This document shows positions 8,879 to 17,671 of a stretch of 64,000 bases of DNA, in pieces. Within the stretch, counting starts at the first letter, position 1, and each line of letters starts with the position of its first letter. The position numbers and the translations under genes are program-made. This DNA comes from CAVXNB01 sp963763085 (GTDB taxonomy: Bacteria; Actinomycetota; Acidimicrobiia; Acidimicrobiales; Bog-793): positions 1,426,001-1,490,000 of the forward strand of contig CAVXNB010000004.1 in NCBI GenBank assembly GCA_963763085.1. The letters are read 5' to 3'. The notes beneath the pieces were generated by a model, which searched no databases, had not been told where the DNA came from, and saw only the letters and a list, made by a program, of their open reading frames with translations.

Positions 8879-11800
8879 ATGATGCGACTTACCGTCGTTC
8901 GTCTCTTCGCTGCTTTTCTGCTGACGCTTGCGGCGACCTCGGCGATATTCGCCGCCGACCTGACGTCGACGGTGGCAGCCTCACCGGGCACGAGCACTCC
9001 AGCGGGCTGGTCACAGGAGATGGCCATCGACTCCGCAGAAGGACCGCCGGAGTCAATCTCCTGTCCGACGGCGAGCTTCTGCGCCGTCGTGGACGCATGG
9101 GGATCCGTCCTCACCTACGACGGCAGCTCGTGGTCGCTACCTGACAGCATCGACGCGTACGCAGGCGAAATGACTTCCGTTTCCTGCCCGACCGCAAGCT
9201 TCTGCGCCGCGGTGGATTACGGCGGCAACGTGCTTATCTACGACGGAAGCTCGTGGTCGCCGGCGGAAAGCATAGACAGCGCAGTCGCCCTTACCTCCGT
9301 CTCCTGCCCGACGGCGACCTTCTGTACCGCGGTCGACGAGGTCGGGCGCGTTCTCACCTACGACGGGAGCTCGTGGTCGGCGCCCGTCAAGATCGACGGG
9401 GAGAACAGGCTGACCTCCGTCTCGTGCCCGACGGCGAGCTTCTGCGCCGCGGTGGACGAGGTCGGCAACGTCCTCACCTATAGCGGCAGCACGTGGTCGT
9501 CGCCCGAAGACGTCGACGCGGAGAACGGGCTGGCCCAAGTCTCTTGTCCGTCATCCAGCTTCTGCGCCGCGGTTGACCTAAGCGGGAATGTCGTCACGTA
9601 CAACGGCATTAAGTGGTCTTCGCCTGAGAGCATCGATGCCGGGAACGATCCCGACTCGGTCTCGTGCCCGACGGAGACGTTCTGCGACGCGGTGGACCGT
9701 AATGGCAACATCCTCACCTACGACGGAAGCTCATGGTCGTCGCCCGACGGGATCGACAGGGCGACCTTCATGTCCGTCTCCTGCCCAACGGCACAATCCT
9801 GCGCGGCAGTGACTGATGGCGGTCAGGTCCTCACCTCCGACGGCAGCTCGTGGTCGACACCCGACGAGTTCGATCCCAATGGCGCCGATCTGGACTCGGT
9901 GTCGTGCCCGACGGCTACCTTCTGCGCCACCGTCGACGGTAGCGGCAACGTCCTCACCTACGACGGCAGCTCGTGGTCTTCGCCGGTCGACATCGATCGG
10001 AACGGAGGCATGCTGTTGTCGGTCTCCTGCCCGACGTCGATCTTCTGCGCCGCCGTTGACGACGCCGGCAACGCCCTCACCTACGACGGCAGCTCGTGGT
10101 CGTCGCCGGAGAGCATCGATGCCGGGAACGGCCTCGTCTCTGTTTCTTGCCCTACGGCGACTTTCTGCGCCACCGTCGACGGCGCCGGCAACGCCCTCAC
10201 CTACGACGGCAGCTCGTGGTCGTCACCGGAGAGCATCGACGCGGGAAACGACCTGGACTCCGTCTCGTGCCCGACGGCGACTTTCTGCGCCGCGGTTGAC
10301 GGCAGCGGCAACGTTCTGACCTTCGACGGCAGCTCGTGGTCGCCGCCGGAGGAGATCGACCCGAACGGGCGCACGCTGAGCAACGTCGCGCTGACCTCTG
10401 TCTCGTGCCCGACGGCGAACTTCTGCGCCGCGGTTGACAACGACGGCAACGCCCTCACCTACGACGGCAGCTCGTGGTCATCACCGGAAAGCATCTACGC
10501 GACAGGCGGCTTGGTCTCGGTCTCCTGTGCGACGGCGAGCTTCTGCGCCGCGATCTCCAGCTTCGGCAGCGTCCTCAACTTCTTCGGCAGCTCGTGGTCG
10601 ACTTACGAGGAGGTCATCGGGGCTGGGCAGACCTCCGTCTCTTGCCCGACGGCGAGCTTCTGCGCCGCAGTGAGCAGATCCTACGCTGCAACCGACTTAG
10701 GCCCGACTCCGGCGCCGATCGCCACAACGACCACCATCACCTCAGTCACTCCCAATCCGGTGACCTCCCAGCCCATCTCCGTCGTCGTACAGGTCACCGG
10801 GGGACCGACCGCGTCGACGGATTGGCCACCTGGCCAGGTCGAGGTCTCCGACGGCACGGCGAGCTACTGGCTGTCCTTGACGGGCTCGAACGGGATCGGG
10901 ACCGCTTCGTTCTTGATGCCCGAGAAAACCGCCGGCAACTACTCACTGACCGCCAGCTACCGGGGTGACTTCGCTACCAGCACGACGCTCACACCGACCC
11001 TGATCACCGTCGGCAAGGCCGCCTCCACGATGGCCCTCGACCTCTCGCCTCCCAAGGTGATGCTCGGCGAGGAAGCCGCCGAGCACCTCTCGGTCACCGT
11101 CACGCCCGAGTTCCCCGGCTCGGTGCCGACTGGGACGGTAACGGTGAAGGACTCGATAGCGACGCTTTGCACAATCTCGCTGTCGGCTGCCGCGGGCTCG
11201 TGCACGTTGTTGCCCACGAAGCTTTCGGTCGGCACCTACAGTCTCGTCGCCACCTATAGCGGGAGCGCGTCATTCGACGCCTCGGCCTCGGCGACGAAGA
11301 CTCTCGCGATCGCGAAGGCAACCTCGAAGACGGTCCTCACGCTGGCACTCGCCAAGGTCGCCTATGGACACGAAGACACCGAACACGTCTCGACAAAGGT
11401 CCTGGCGGAGTTCGCAGGCTCGACGCCGACTGGGATAGTGACTGTGAAGGACTCGACAGCGACGCTGTGCACGATCTCGCTGTCGGCCGGCGACGGCTCG
11501 TGCACCTTTCCTGCCAAGAAACTTCCCGTAGGTATTTACCGCCTCGTCGCCATCTACAGCGGAAGCGCGGCATTCGACGCCTCGGCCTCGGCGACGAAGA
11601 CTCTCACGATCGCGAAGGCAACCTCGAAGACGGTCCTGACGCTCGCACTCGCCAAGGTCGCCTATGGACACGAAGGCGCCGAACACGTCTCGACAAAGGT
11701 CCTGGCGGAGTTTGCCGGCTCGACGCCAACTGGGATCGTGACCGTGAAGGACTCGACGGCGACGCTGTGCACGATCTCGCTGTCGGCTGGCGAGGGCTCG

Positions 11801-11932
11801 TGCACCTTTCCTGCCAAGAAACTTCCCGTGGGTAGTTACCGCCTCGTCGCCACCTACAGCGGGAGCAGTGACTTTCAAGGATCGGTTTCGACGAAGAAGG
11901 CCCTCAGCGTTGTCCTTGTCCGGCCCAGCTAG
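8879..11932 (+). CDS. Secreted repeat protein: 14 SCPTxxFC propeller repeats plus four Ig-like domains
   Basis: The protein has 1017 residues. A signal peptide covers residues 1-26 (VVRLFAAFLLTLAATSAIFA, then AD). From about residue 58 to 605 there are 14 tandem repeats of about 40 residues with consensus SVSCPTASFCAAVD, a Gly-Asn turn, then LTYDGSSWSSPE and an ID/GN linker. Each has two cysteines that probably form a disulfide within the blade. Residues from about 610 form four Ig-like (Big_5-type) domains of 100 residues, with signatures PTGTVTVKDS and SLVATYSGSASF. The last two are almost identical at DNA level (300-base period). There is no sorting motif or membrane anchor at the C-terminus. 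It is probably a secreted adhesin or binding protein. ATG 8879 is used; ATG 8882 is equally possible. Confidence 0.88.
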   Translation: MMRLTVVRLFAAFLLTLAATSAIFAADLTSTVAASPGTSTPAGWSQEMAIDSAEGPPESISCPTASFCAVVDAWGSVLTYDGSSWSLPDSIDAYAGEMTSVSCPTASFCAAVDYGGNVLIYDGSSWSPAESIDSAVALTSVSCPTATFCTAVDEVGRVLTYDGSSWSAPVKIDGENRLTSVSCPTASFCAAVDEVGNVLTYSGSTWSSPEDVDAENGLAQVSCPSSSFCAAVDLSGNVVTYNGIKWSSPESIDAGNDPDSVSCPTETFCDAVDRNGNILTYDGSSWSSPDGIDRATFMSVSCPTAQSCAAVTDGGQVLTSDGSSWSTPDEFDPNGADLDSVSCPTATFCATVDGSGNVLTYDGSSWSSPVDIDRNGGMLLSVSCPTSIFCAAVDDAGNALTYDGSSWSSPESIDAGNGLVSVSCPTATFCATVDGAGNALTYDGSSWSSPESIDAGNDLDSVSCPTATFCAAVDGSGNVLTFDGSSWSPPEEIDPNGRTLSNVALTSVSCPTANFCAAVDNDGNALTYDGSSWSSPESIYATGGLVSVSCATASFCAAISSFGSVLNFFGSSWSTYEEVIGAGQTSVSCPTASFCAAVSRSYAATDLGPTPAPIATTTTITSVTPNPVTSQPISVVVQVTGGPTASTDWPPGQVEVSDGTASYWLSLTGSNGIGTASFLMPEKTAGNYSLTASYRGDFATSTTLTPTLITVGKAASTMALDLSPPKVMLGEEAAEHLSVTVTPEFPGSVPTGTVTVKDSIATLCTISLSAAAGSCTLLPTKLSVGTYSLVATYSGSASFDASASATKTLAIAKATSKTVLTLALAKVAYGHEDTEHVSTKVLAEFAGSTPTGIVTVKDSTATLCTISLSAGDGSCTFPAKKLPVGIYRLVAIYSGSAAFDASASATKTLTIAKATSKTVLTLALAKVAYGHEGAEHVSTKVLAEFAGSTPTGIVTVKDSTATLCTISLSAGEGSCTFPAKKLPVGSYRLVATYSGSSDFQGSVSTKKALSVVLVRPS
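9053..10676 (+). repeat. Coding tandem repeats, about 120-base period, 14 units
   Basis: Units carry the recurring DNA core TCCTGCCCGACGGCGA and CTCACCTACGACGGCAGCTC. Similarity is highest among units 8-12 (about 9900-10480), suggesting recent unit duplication by slippage or unequal exchange. All keep the reading frame. Confidence 0.85.
11021..11920 (+). repeat. Three 300-base direct repeats encoding Ig-like domains
   Basis: The period is exactly 300 bases: cores starting ACCTCGAAGACGGTCCT recur at 11321 and 11621, with a more diverged copy from about 11021. Copies two and three differ by few substitutions, so the last duplication is recent. The frame is preserved. Confidence 0.85.
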
Positions 11933-12332
11933 CAGCGCACCTCATGCTCGTTGGAAGCTGGAACCCGTCCTGATCATTCGTGTCCGTCCTCTCGGCCTGT
12001 TCGCCGGACACCCCCAAGGTCGTCCTGGACTAGCCCGTCTACCTGCTCTGCTCGCACTCGCCGAAGACTGCTTGACGAGAGGCGCACTTTCAGGAACGTC
12101 GTTCCGGGCGCCGTCAACCCACGGGCATCGGGGTTTCCGCGTGAATGTTCTGGGGGGTCCCAATGGCCTATGGGCGGGTCATACAGCGCGTCGAGATGTC
12201 CGTGTTGCGCCGCAGATGGAATGGCTCGGGTGCTCGATGGTATTGTCGCTAGGGCGCGGGGAAGACCCGTCGGATCACGTCGAGCATCAATCACTGCCTG
12301 GGCGGCCAGCTGCCGCGTAAGGCCTGTACCCT
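11933..12332. other. Intergenic region without recognised gene
   Basis: About 400 bases follow the repeat-protein gene. Short open frames exist on both strands but have no recognisable product, ribosome site or codon bias. No clear hairpin-plus-T terminator was seen. Confidence 0.35.
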
Positions 12333-12710
12333 GTGGCTATGCCGAAGCTGGGCCGTCGGCTGGCCCTGATGTCAGTCGTGATGTGTCTTTTCGCTTTGCT
12401 GTTGGCTGCCTGTTCCACCAGTTCATCGCCGACAGGCACCGTGGAGGCCAAACTTGAGTTCGCCGGTGGAGTGCCACCGGGGAGCCCCAGATCCCAACCC
12501 GGAACCGTCACGCTCCGAGGCACAGCAGGCGCGTACACCGTCAAGGTGGGCAAGTCAGGCCGATTCACCATTCGGGTTCCCCCGGGTGGCTACACGGTCA
12601 CAAGTCATGGTCTCTACTTCAATGACGGACGCGCCACTTGCGGCGGGCGAAGCATTCATGTCACCGCTGGGGCTCTCGTTCAGGCCATCGCGATCTGCTA
12701 CGTGCAGTAG
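12333..12710 (+). CDS. Small lipoprotein
   Basis: The protein has 125 residues from GTG 12333 (TAAGG ten bases upstream) or 123 from ATG 12339. The signal peptide has a classic lipobox, ALLLAAC, followed by STSSSPTG. The mature part of about 95 residues is a compact beta-rich domain with GTVTLRGTAGAYTVKVGKSG and FTIRVPPGGYTVT, resembling carboxypeptidase-regulatory/transthyretin-like (peptidase-associated) folds that also occur as CnaB-like surface domains. Two late cysteines (CGG and AICY) may pair. It is monocistronic. The function is unknown; the fold call is inference from the strand pattern and the PPGxYTV motif. Confidence 0.72.
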   Translation: MAMPKLGRRLALMSVVMCLFALLLAACSTSSSPTGTVEAKLEFAGGVPPGSPRSQPGTVTLRGTAGAYTVKVGKSGRFTIRVPPGGYTVTSHGLYFNDGRATCGGRSIHVTAGALVQAIAICYVQ

Positions 12711-13039
12711 CCGGCTGCAGGGCGGGCGCAGGAAAGTGCTCCTCGAATGTGTCTGCAGAAATCCGCTGGAGCAAGAGGACGCACACGTGTCAACGAGGCC
12801 GGCGCTGGCGAAGCTCGGCGGAGCGGCTTGCCCAGGCGGCCAGGATTCGCGCTCCAGTTCTCCTCGACGTTTACCCCACCATGCGGCCTGGCGCCCAGTC
12901 CCCACCCTGCGGGTTCGCCGGACGTCGAGATTGCGAATGCGACGACCCACGATGCCATTACGGCTGCGGTACCCACTCCGAGCGAAATCGCACTGGTCAC
13001 CCTCTGTCGAAGCAATCCCTGTATGCCGCCCAGAACCAT
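12698..13039 (-). CDS. Possible small membrane protein or fragment
   Basis: An open frame of 113 residues lies downstream of 13078-14403 on the same strand. Its first half has a hydrophobic run (ISLGVGTAAVMASWVVAFAI) preceded by a Gly/Gln-rich segment GGIQGLLRQRV. This recalls actinobacterial membrane proteins with repeated glycine-rich helix pairs, but the second half is Pro/Arg/Ala-rich and low in coding signal. The frame stays open upstream of the ATG for several codons, so it may be the tail of a decayed gene. There is no good ribosome site. It is reported because nothing else explains the 370-base gap. Confidence 0.25.
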   Translation of the reverse strand: MVLGGIQGLLRQRVTSAISLGVGTAAVMASWVVAFAISTSGEPAGWGLGARPHGGVNVEENWSANPGRLGKPLRRASPAPASLTRVRPLAPADFCRHIRGALSCARPAAGYCT

Positions 13040-13077
13040 CGTGCCGACGACTGCGGCAATGGAAGTCCGCGCGGCTC

Positions 13078-14403
13078 TTACTTGCCGGCTGTCAAAGATA
13101 AGAACGACTCCGCCGGATCAGCTAGTCCCATCCCGCCCGACGTGGGGGTCACGCGGAGGGGTGCTACGTCCGACCAAAGGGGCACGGCCTCTATATGTCC
13201 CAGATCTAATGTTATGAAGAGGTAGGCGTTGTCGGCCGACCAGCGCGCAAGAACAACGGACGCGGCCATGAGTGGGCGGGACTCCACCAGACTGTCCGTG
13301 CGCAGGTTGTAGACGAACAGCTCACTTGGAATCGAGCGGACCCCGAAATAGCAACAGGGCGGACTTATCTGCGGACCGCTTCTCAGGGCAGTCTCGGTGG
13401 CCTCGGAGATCGCGACAACGGCAGCGAAAGAGCCGTCCGGAGCCAGGACGTAGCCTGAGTCGACTAGCCAGCCGTTGGGTACCGCGGGGAGCACAAACGT
13501 TCGTCTCGTGATGAGATTGGTGAAGCGATCCGGCGCGCACGGATTGGACCCGCACTTGTTCCAGAGGACAACCTTGCCGCTGTCGCCGTCCACTTGCGGA
13601 TTCAGTGCATACCGGAACCTGGCTTCGACCCGGTCTTTCGCCGGGTTCCAGACTCTCAAGATCGCCCCATTCACTACGCCTTGCGCTGGTATCGAGGCGG
13701 CTGTCACCAGCAGTCCGGCGGGCGCCGGGCCGTCGATGGTCCAACCACACGGGAATGAACGTGGCACGACGATGACGCGTCCGGCGAGTGAAACCTCTTC
13801 GGCTGTGCAACCCGAAGCGGCGGCCAGCGCCCCTAAGTCGAAACTGGGGTCGACGACAAGCCAGACGTCACCCGGCCCATAGGCGTCGACGACATACGAT
13901 GCCCTACCGAGCGTGCGGATCGCTTGCGGACGCGTCGGCGAGAAGGCGGCGGCGGTCCCGACCTGTGGGCTGCCCGCCGTGCCGTTGAGGCCGTTGACGG
14001 CCACGACATCGTCGCCGCTTGCTATCCACGGAAACGTAAACAAGGGGTTGTCGGGGAAGGGCTGCACGACACGGTCGGTGCCGTTCGCTGGATCCACGAC
14101 CGTCAGTTGAACTGCTCCTCCGCCGCTCATGGACCCGTGTGAGAGTCCCGCTGGCGAGACGAGAATCGACTGGTCGAGTGGCGCTTGTCCGGGAAGGAGC
14201 GACGGAGGACCCTCGAAGGTCACAGGAGGCGGCGATTGTCCGTTGTGTAATGACAGTGTGATGCCGACCGCGACGCTCGCGATCACGACAACCGTCACAA
14301 TTGTGCCGATGAGCCACCGGCGACGTCGTAGGCGTCGTGCCTCCTTGATGATTGCCTCGGCGTCAAACTCCTCACGCTGAGGAGGAGGCAGGAGCTGGGT
14401 CAC
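13078..14403 (-). CDS. Membrane-anchored protein with propeller-like extracytoplasmic domain
   Basis: The protein has 441 residues. The cytoplasmic head is acidic then strongly basic (EAIIKEARRLRRRRW), typical of the membrane partners of ECF sigma factors. A helix follows at about residues 31-51 (LIGTIVTVVVIASVAVGITL), then about 390 outer residues. The outer part reads as a WD40/TolB-like propeller: recurring patterns such as VVVDPxF, ILRVWNPAKD, YVLAPDGSFAAVVAIS and ARWSADNAYLFITL. It has several Cys residues (SCG-type pairs near 215-225, 290-300 and a CC near 370). No sigma gene adjoins it, so it is an orphan of the same design as the sensor proteins nearby. The call rests on topology; the function is unknown. 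Confidence 0.75.
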   Translation of the reverse strand: MTQLLPPPQREEFDAEAIIKEARRLRRRRWLIGTIVTVVVIASVAVGITLSLHNGQSPPPVTFEGPPSLLPGQAPLDQSILVSPAGLSHGSMSGGGAVQLTVVDPANGTDRVVQPFPDNPLFTFPWIASGDDVVAVNGLNGTAGSPQVGTAAAFSPTRPQAIRTLGRASYVVDAYGPGDVWLVVDPSFDLGALAAASGCTAEEVSLAGRVIVVPRSFPCGWTIDGPAPAGLLVTAASIPAQGVVNGAILRVWNPAKDRVEARFRYALNPQVDGDSGKVVLWNKCGSNPCAPDRFTNLITRRTFVLPAVPNGWLVDSGYVLAPDGSFAAVVAISEATETALRSGPQISPPCCYFGVRSIPSELFVYNLRTDSLVESRPLMAASVVLARWSADNAYLFITLDLGHIEAVPLWSDVAPLRVTPTSGGMGLADPAESFLSLTAGK

Positions 14404-14419
14404 TTAAGGGCTCGCTTCG

Positions 14420-14446
14420 TTGATGCGATAGAGCTAAGCTTAATAG
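14420..14446 (+). promoter_or_regulatory. Candidate promoter of the GntR-family gene
   Basis: TTGATG (14420-14425) and TAATAG (14441-14446) are separated by 15 bases. The ATG follows at 14451, close to the predicted transcription start, so the mRNA may be leaderless; no ribosome site is present. Confidence 0.4.
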
Positions 14447-14450
14447 CACA

Positions 14451-14798
14451 ATGGATATTGTCAAGGTAGACGCCTCCCGACAGACACCGCTCTACGAGCA
14501 GGTTGCGGCTGACCTCAGGCGGGCGATCGCCGATGGCGAGGCGCGACCAGGCGAGCGGTTGCCTCTTGCGAAGGACCTGGCAACGGTTCTCGACGTCAAC
14601 ACCAACACCGTGCTTCGCGCCCTGCGGATGCTGCGCGACGAGGGACTTCTCGAGTTTCGCCGCGGAAGGGGGATCACCGTGGCGGGAACACCCGAGCGCG
14701 GTGCTGTCATGACGAAGGTGAACGAGTTGGTGAAGTTCGCCCGGGAACAGGGCTACAAGCGCGATGAGCTGATCGCGATGATCGAGGCCGCGACCTGA
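14451..14798 (+). CDS. GntR-family transcriptional regulator, YtrA-like
   Basis: The protein has 115 residues, the short form that lacks a ligand-binding domain. The N-terminal winged helix covers residues 8-75, with the family signature PLYEQVAADLRRAIADG, then LPLAKDLATVLDVNTNTVLR as the recognition region and LRDEGLLEFRRGRGI as the wing. The C-terminal 40 residues form a helix for dimerisation. YtrA-type regulators usually repress an ABC-transporter operon they lead; here no transporter follows, only a decayed helix-turn-helix gene, so the targets are unknown. Start ATG 14451 fits the family N-terminus and a leaderless promoter. Confidence 0.9.
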   Translation: MDIVKVDASRQTPLYEQVAADLRRAIADGEARPGERLPLAKDLATVLDVNTNTVLRALRMLRDEGLLEFRRGRGITVAGTPERGAVMTKVNELVKFAREQGYKRDELIAMIEAAT

Positions 14799-14835
14799 GG
14801 GCAAGCGCCAAAGATCAGAGGGGCGACCACGCGCT

Positions 14836-14999
14836 GCCATCGCGTCGCAAGCGGGCGCTTTCTAAATGGGACATGGCAAGTCCGGGAGTGACCAACGATC
14901 CGGAGATGTCCCGGCGGGCTACTACCGAGGCTCCAGACCGTGAACCTCAAGGACATCATCGAGGCGACGGGCATGAGCAACGAGCTGAGAGAGTCTTGA
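14836..14999 (+). pseudogene. Remnant of helix-turn-helix gene (copy B)
   Basis: The remnant reads in two frames. The first gives SKWDMASPGVTNDPEMSRR. The second, after a shift near 14925, gives LLPRLQTVNLKDIIEATGMS and stops at 14999. It covers the part of the gene upstream of what survives in copies A (1255-1437) and C (21341-21440): its ATGMSN joins logically to their SKASASDIRRGK. Together the three copies reconstruct one C-terminal helix-turn-helix protein. There is no start codon and no intact frame. Confidence 0.55.
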
Positions 15000-15042
15000 G
15001 AACGCGAAGCCCGCCAGTCTCGCGGCAGTTCACTCAGACAGG

Positions 15043-15348
15043 ATGATCTCCATGACATGCATGAAGTGCGGGAGAGCAGTGCCTGCTGAGGCTGGGTTCT
15101 GCGGTACCTGCGGTGCATTCCTGACCGGAACGGAGCACGGACGGCGGGGCGAGGGCAAGCAGGGCGGGAGGCTGGGAGAGAGCTGGGCCCGCGGGACGCG
15201 GAGCTGGGCCGGCTCGACCGCATGTTGCAGCGCCGCCGCTGGGGCAAGGCGTGATGGTTGGAGACCATGGTTAGAGATCCAAGGAAGTGGCAGTAGGTCG
15301 AAGAGCGAACGTAGGTATTGGCGGCGAGCGCAGAGCCCTTGTGCTTGA
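15043..15348 (+). CDS. Zinc-ribbon protein, probably truncated
   Basis: The open frame has 101 residues. Only the first 35 look real: CMKCGRAVPAEAGFCGTCGA is a double-CxxC zinc ribbon of the zinc_ribbon_2 type, similar to those at the N-termini of the two cyclases at 52266 and 55996. The rest is Gly/Arg/Ser-rich without domain character. Weak ribosome site (CAGGA) precedes the first ATGs. It may be the head of a zinc-ribbon protein whose body has been lost, next to the helix-turn-helix remnant. Low confidence that a functional protein is made. Confidence 0.35.
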   Translation: MISMTCMKCGRAVPAEAGFCGTCGAFLTGTEHGRRGEGKQGGRLGESWARGTRSWAGSTACCSAAAGARRDGWRPWLEIQGSGSRSKSERRYWRRAQSPCA

Positions 15349-15374
15349 ACCCCCGAAGCCGATCTTCGGGCTGC

Positions 15375-16505
15375 CTACTCCCGCGACATCATTGCCACGG
15401 CCTCGCGTTCGAGATCGACAAAAGGCTCTCCGCTCACGTCAACCGCAACCCGGTTGATCGTGCCTCCGGTGAACCGGTGCGGCTCCTTGCCGGGGTAATC
15501 GCCGGTGACAGGCTCACCGCTGTCGCGGCCGACACACAGTCCTTCCCCGGCGAGCGAGAACTTGCCCGGCTGAGTCTTGATGCGGCCCTCGCCAACTTTG
15601 GTGTCGCCGTGGAAGAGCGACAGCATGCCGGTCGCCACGCCGGGCACGTCCTGTCCGTCCTTGTCGAACGAAGCCGCCAGGATGAGTTTCTCGCCGGTTG
15701 GCACGTCAACGCCCCCGACGACCTTCTGCCCGTCCATACAGAAGAAGTTGTAGGTGTAGTGGAGGCGGTTGTCTTTGATGTAGAGCGCGTGACCGCCAAA
15801 TCGCGACCCCTGCGCGAAGATCACGCCGCTCGCGCCGGGTGCCGGAATGTCCACGAGTGCCCTTAGGGCATAGGAGCGGTTGCGGATGTTCACGGCCTGG
15901 GACCAGTGGAAAACGCCCTTTGGCATCCTCGGCAGCGCGCACAAGGCCTTGGCGGCATCCTGTACCGAAGTGGCGTTGGTCACGATCACCACGCTCGGGA
16001 ACGGGAAGTGAAGGTGCAACTGGGGATTGGCGTTGGTCCGGTGAACGATCAGCCGGTCCAAATGTGTCACGCTCTGGCAGAGCGTCAGAAAGTAGGTCTC
16101 CTGATCTGTGGCGTGCCAAACGGTCCCACCAGTGGCCTTCACCACTTCTGACGTGACGAGGTAAATCTCGCTGCTGGAAATCTGGACCAACCAATTGGGT
16201 CCGTACACAACGCTTGCCTCACTGCCGACGAATTCTGCTTGGTGACGGCGAAGGTAGACACTTGGGGATGAGCCTGCCTTGAAGGTCATAGCGGAGATGT
16301 CGGTGGGACCTAAGCTGACGGGTGGCCCGCAAGACGCCCAGGAGCCGACCGTTCGAATCTCTTGAGCGGGGCAGCCGAGCTTAAGGAGCAGGGCGCTGGC
16401 CGAGGGGTAGGACTGGGACGACCAGGCTCCCACCAGGGCTATCGCGCCCACGGTAACTCCCACCACGACGAGCAACGTGGCAGCCACGTAGGCGAAGCCC
16501 TTCAC
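15375..16505 (-). CDS. Membrane-anchored protein carrying an arylsulfatase C-terminal domain
   Basis: The protein has 376 residues. Helix at about 3-27 (AYVAATLLVVVGVTVGAIAL) anchors it outside. Residues about 30-215 are an unrecognised domain with four cysteines. From about residue 220 the sequence is a clear match, by recall of the family, to the C-terminal subdomain of actinobacterial arylsulfatases: NIRNRSYALRALVDIPAPG, SRFGGHALYIKDNRLHYTYN, LAASFDKDG, GVATGMLSLFHGD, VGEGRIKTQPG, VGRDSG and RVAVDVSGEPFVDLEREAV. The catalytic sulfatase domain (CxPxR formylglycine site, metal-binding DD/HD) is entirely absent. So a non-catalytic sulfatase module has been joined to a new anchor. It may be a ligand-binding surface domain; this is inference. 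Confidence 0.82.
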   Translation of the reverse strand: MKGFAYVAATLLVVVGVTVGAIALVGAWSSQSYPSASALLLKLGCPAQEIRTVGSWASCGPPVSLGPTDISAMTFKAGSSPSVYLRRHQAEFVGSEASVVYGPNWLVQISSSEIYLVTSEVVKATGGTVWHATDQETYFLTLCQSVTHLDRLIVHRTNANPQLHLHFPFPSVVIVTNATSVQDAAKALCALPRMPKGVFHWSQAVNIRNRSYALRALVDIPAPGASGVIFAQGSRFGGHALYIKDNRLHYTYNFFCMDGQKVVGGVDVPTGEKLILAASFDKDGQDVPGVATGMLSLFHGDTKVGEGRIKTQPGKFSLAGEGLCVGRDSGEPVTGDYPGKEPHRFTGGTINRVAVDVSGEPFVDLEREAVAMMSRE

Positions 16506-16567
16506 ACCGAGTCATGCTAGGTGCGGATGACCCGGACCGTGATAACGAGGCCGTGGCTGGCTTTGGA

Positions 16568-17671
16568 CTAGAGATGCAAGTATCGCCGAATGAGGGCGAC
16601 GGCCGCGGCGCCGTCCTTGGTTTGCAGCGACCCGTTGTCAATCGCAGGAGTGCAGCCACGCGCGACCGAGACCACGACCGGCGGTCCGACGTTGTAGCGG
16701 AAGATCGGGGTGTAAAAAGTCGGATTGCCGGTCTCATGGCAGCTCTCGGTCGACGTGAACGTCGGTTGTCGATTGAGGAGCTCGAGAAGCTGCATGAGCT
16801 GCGTATGAGACATCGAGACCTGCGTCTCGCGAGACCGTGCTCCTTCCTTGAAGTAGCAAATATCTAGCGAGCCCGGTGTCCCTGGCACCATGGCGTGCTC
16901 CTGGCCCAGGCGGCCAGACCCGGGTGACGCGCAGGAAGATGAGCTGGGAGCCACCCATCGCCCGGTCTCGTAGGCCTTCTTGGTCTCGGCCCCGATCGCC
17001 ACCGAGGTCGCGAACGTTCCATTGCTGGCTCCGTCGCAGTTTCCCGTGTACGCGGTGGAAACCCACAGCCAGCCTTGCCGATAGGAGAGCCCGATCAGGT
17101 ACGCAGCTGGCGTCGGATCGCGACCCCCAACGCCACCGAGGCCTACGCCGCCGCAGGCAGTCCGTTCCGGCCGGGGAAGCCACGTCAGCTCGGAAGCTAG
17201 CGCTGGCCGGCCCTTCGTGATGCTTTTGAAGCCCGCGAGCACGGCGAGCTTTGAACCGCCGTAGGCGCAGATGACAGCATGCGAAGGAGTCGTCTCGGGC
17301 ACCAGACGTGCGCTCCCGTCCACTCCGTGCGCATCCGCCGGAACCCAGCTAACCGAGCTGACAGGTCTGCTGCGAGGGCACGTCAATGCTGGGAACGGAC
17401 CGTGGCCGCTCACGATAGTGGTCGGAGACTCGTGCTGGAACAGATGCAGCTGTGGAATCGGAGCGACAAAGATCGCCACGATGACCGCTGCCATGAGTAA
17501 CCCTGCGGCCACGGCTCGGTGGCGTGGCCCTGACGGGCCGGCACGGAGGCGGTCCGACACATCGTCCGCACTGAGCGCCCAGTCGATCGAGTCAGCCTTG
17601 GAAGCCGCGGCTCGGAGAAGCCGGTCGACTTCATGATCGTCGCCACCAGAGGTGTCATCACCTGGAATCAC
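16568..17671 (-). CDS. Membrane-anchored partner of ECF sigma factor with VPIPQLHLF-type motif
   Basis: The protein has 367 residues. The start ATG at 17671 overlaps the stop of the upstream sigma gene (17668-18177) by four bases. The cytoplasmic head of about 50 residues contains DHEVDRLLRAAASKADSIDW. The membrane helix at about 53-70 ends in VAPIPQLHLFQH, a motif shared with the partners at 21950 and 30054. The outer part (about 80-367) has many Cys residues and no repeat pattern: CPRSRP, AVICAYGG, ACGGVG, NCDGAS, SCASPG and others, suggesting a disulfide-bonded sensor domain. It is the probable regulator of its sigma factor. No known anti-sigma zinc motif is visible, so the mechanism is open. 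Confidence 0.8.
   Translation of the reverse strand: MIPGDDTSGGDDHEVDRLLRAAASKADSIDWALSADDVSDRLRAGPSGPRHRAVAAGLLMAAVIVAIFVAPIPQLHLFQHESPTTIVSGHGPFPALTCPRSRPVSSVSWVPADAHGVDGSARLVPETTPSHAVICAYGGSKLAVLAGFKSITKGRPALASELTWLPRPERTACGGVGLGGVGGRDPTPAAYLIGLSYRQGWLWVSTAYTGNCDGASNGTFATSVAIGAETKKAYETGRWVAPSSSSCASPGSGRLGQEHAMVPGTPGSLDICYFKEGARSRETQVSMSHTQLMQLLELLNRQPTFTSTESCHETGNPTFYTPIFRYNVGPPVVVSVARGCTPAIDNGSLQTKDGAAAVALIRRYLHL

Noticed and set aside
9053..10676. Regular repeats resembling a CRISPR array
   Set aside because: The repeats are part of one long reading frame with signal peptide and conserved blade motifs; there are no unique spacers of constant length.
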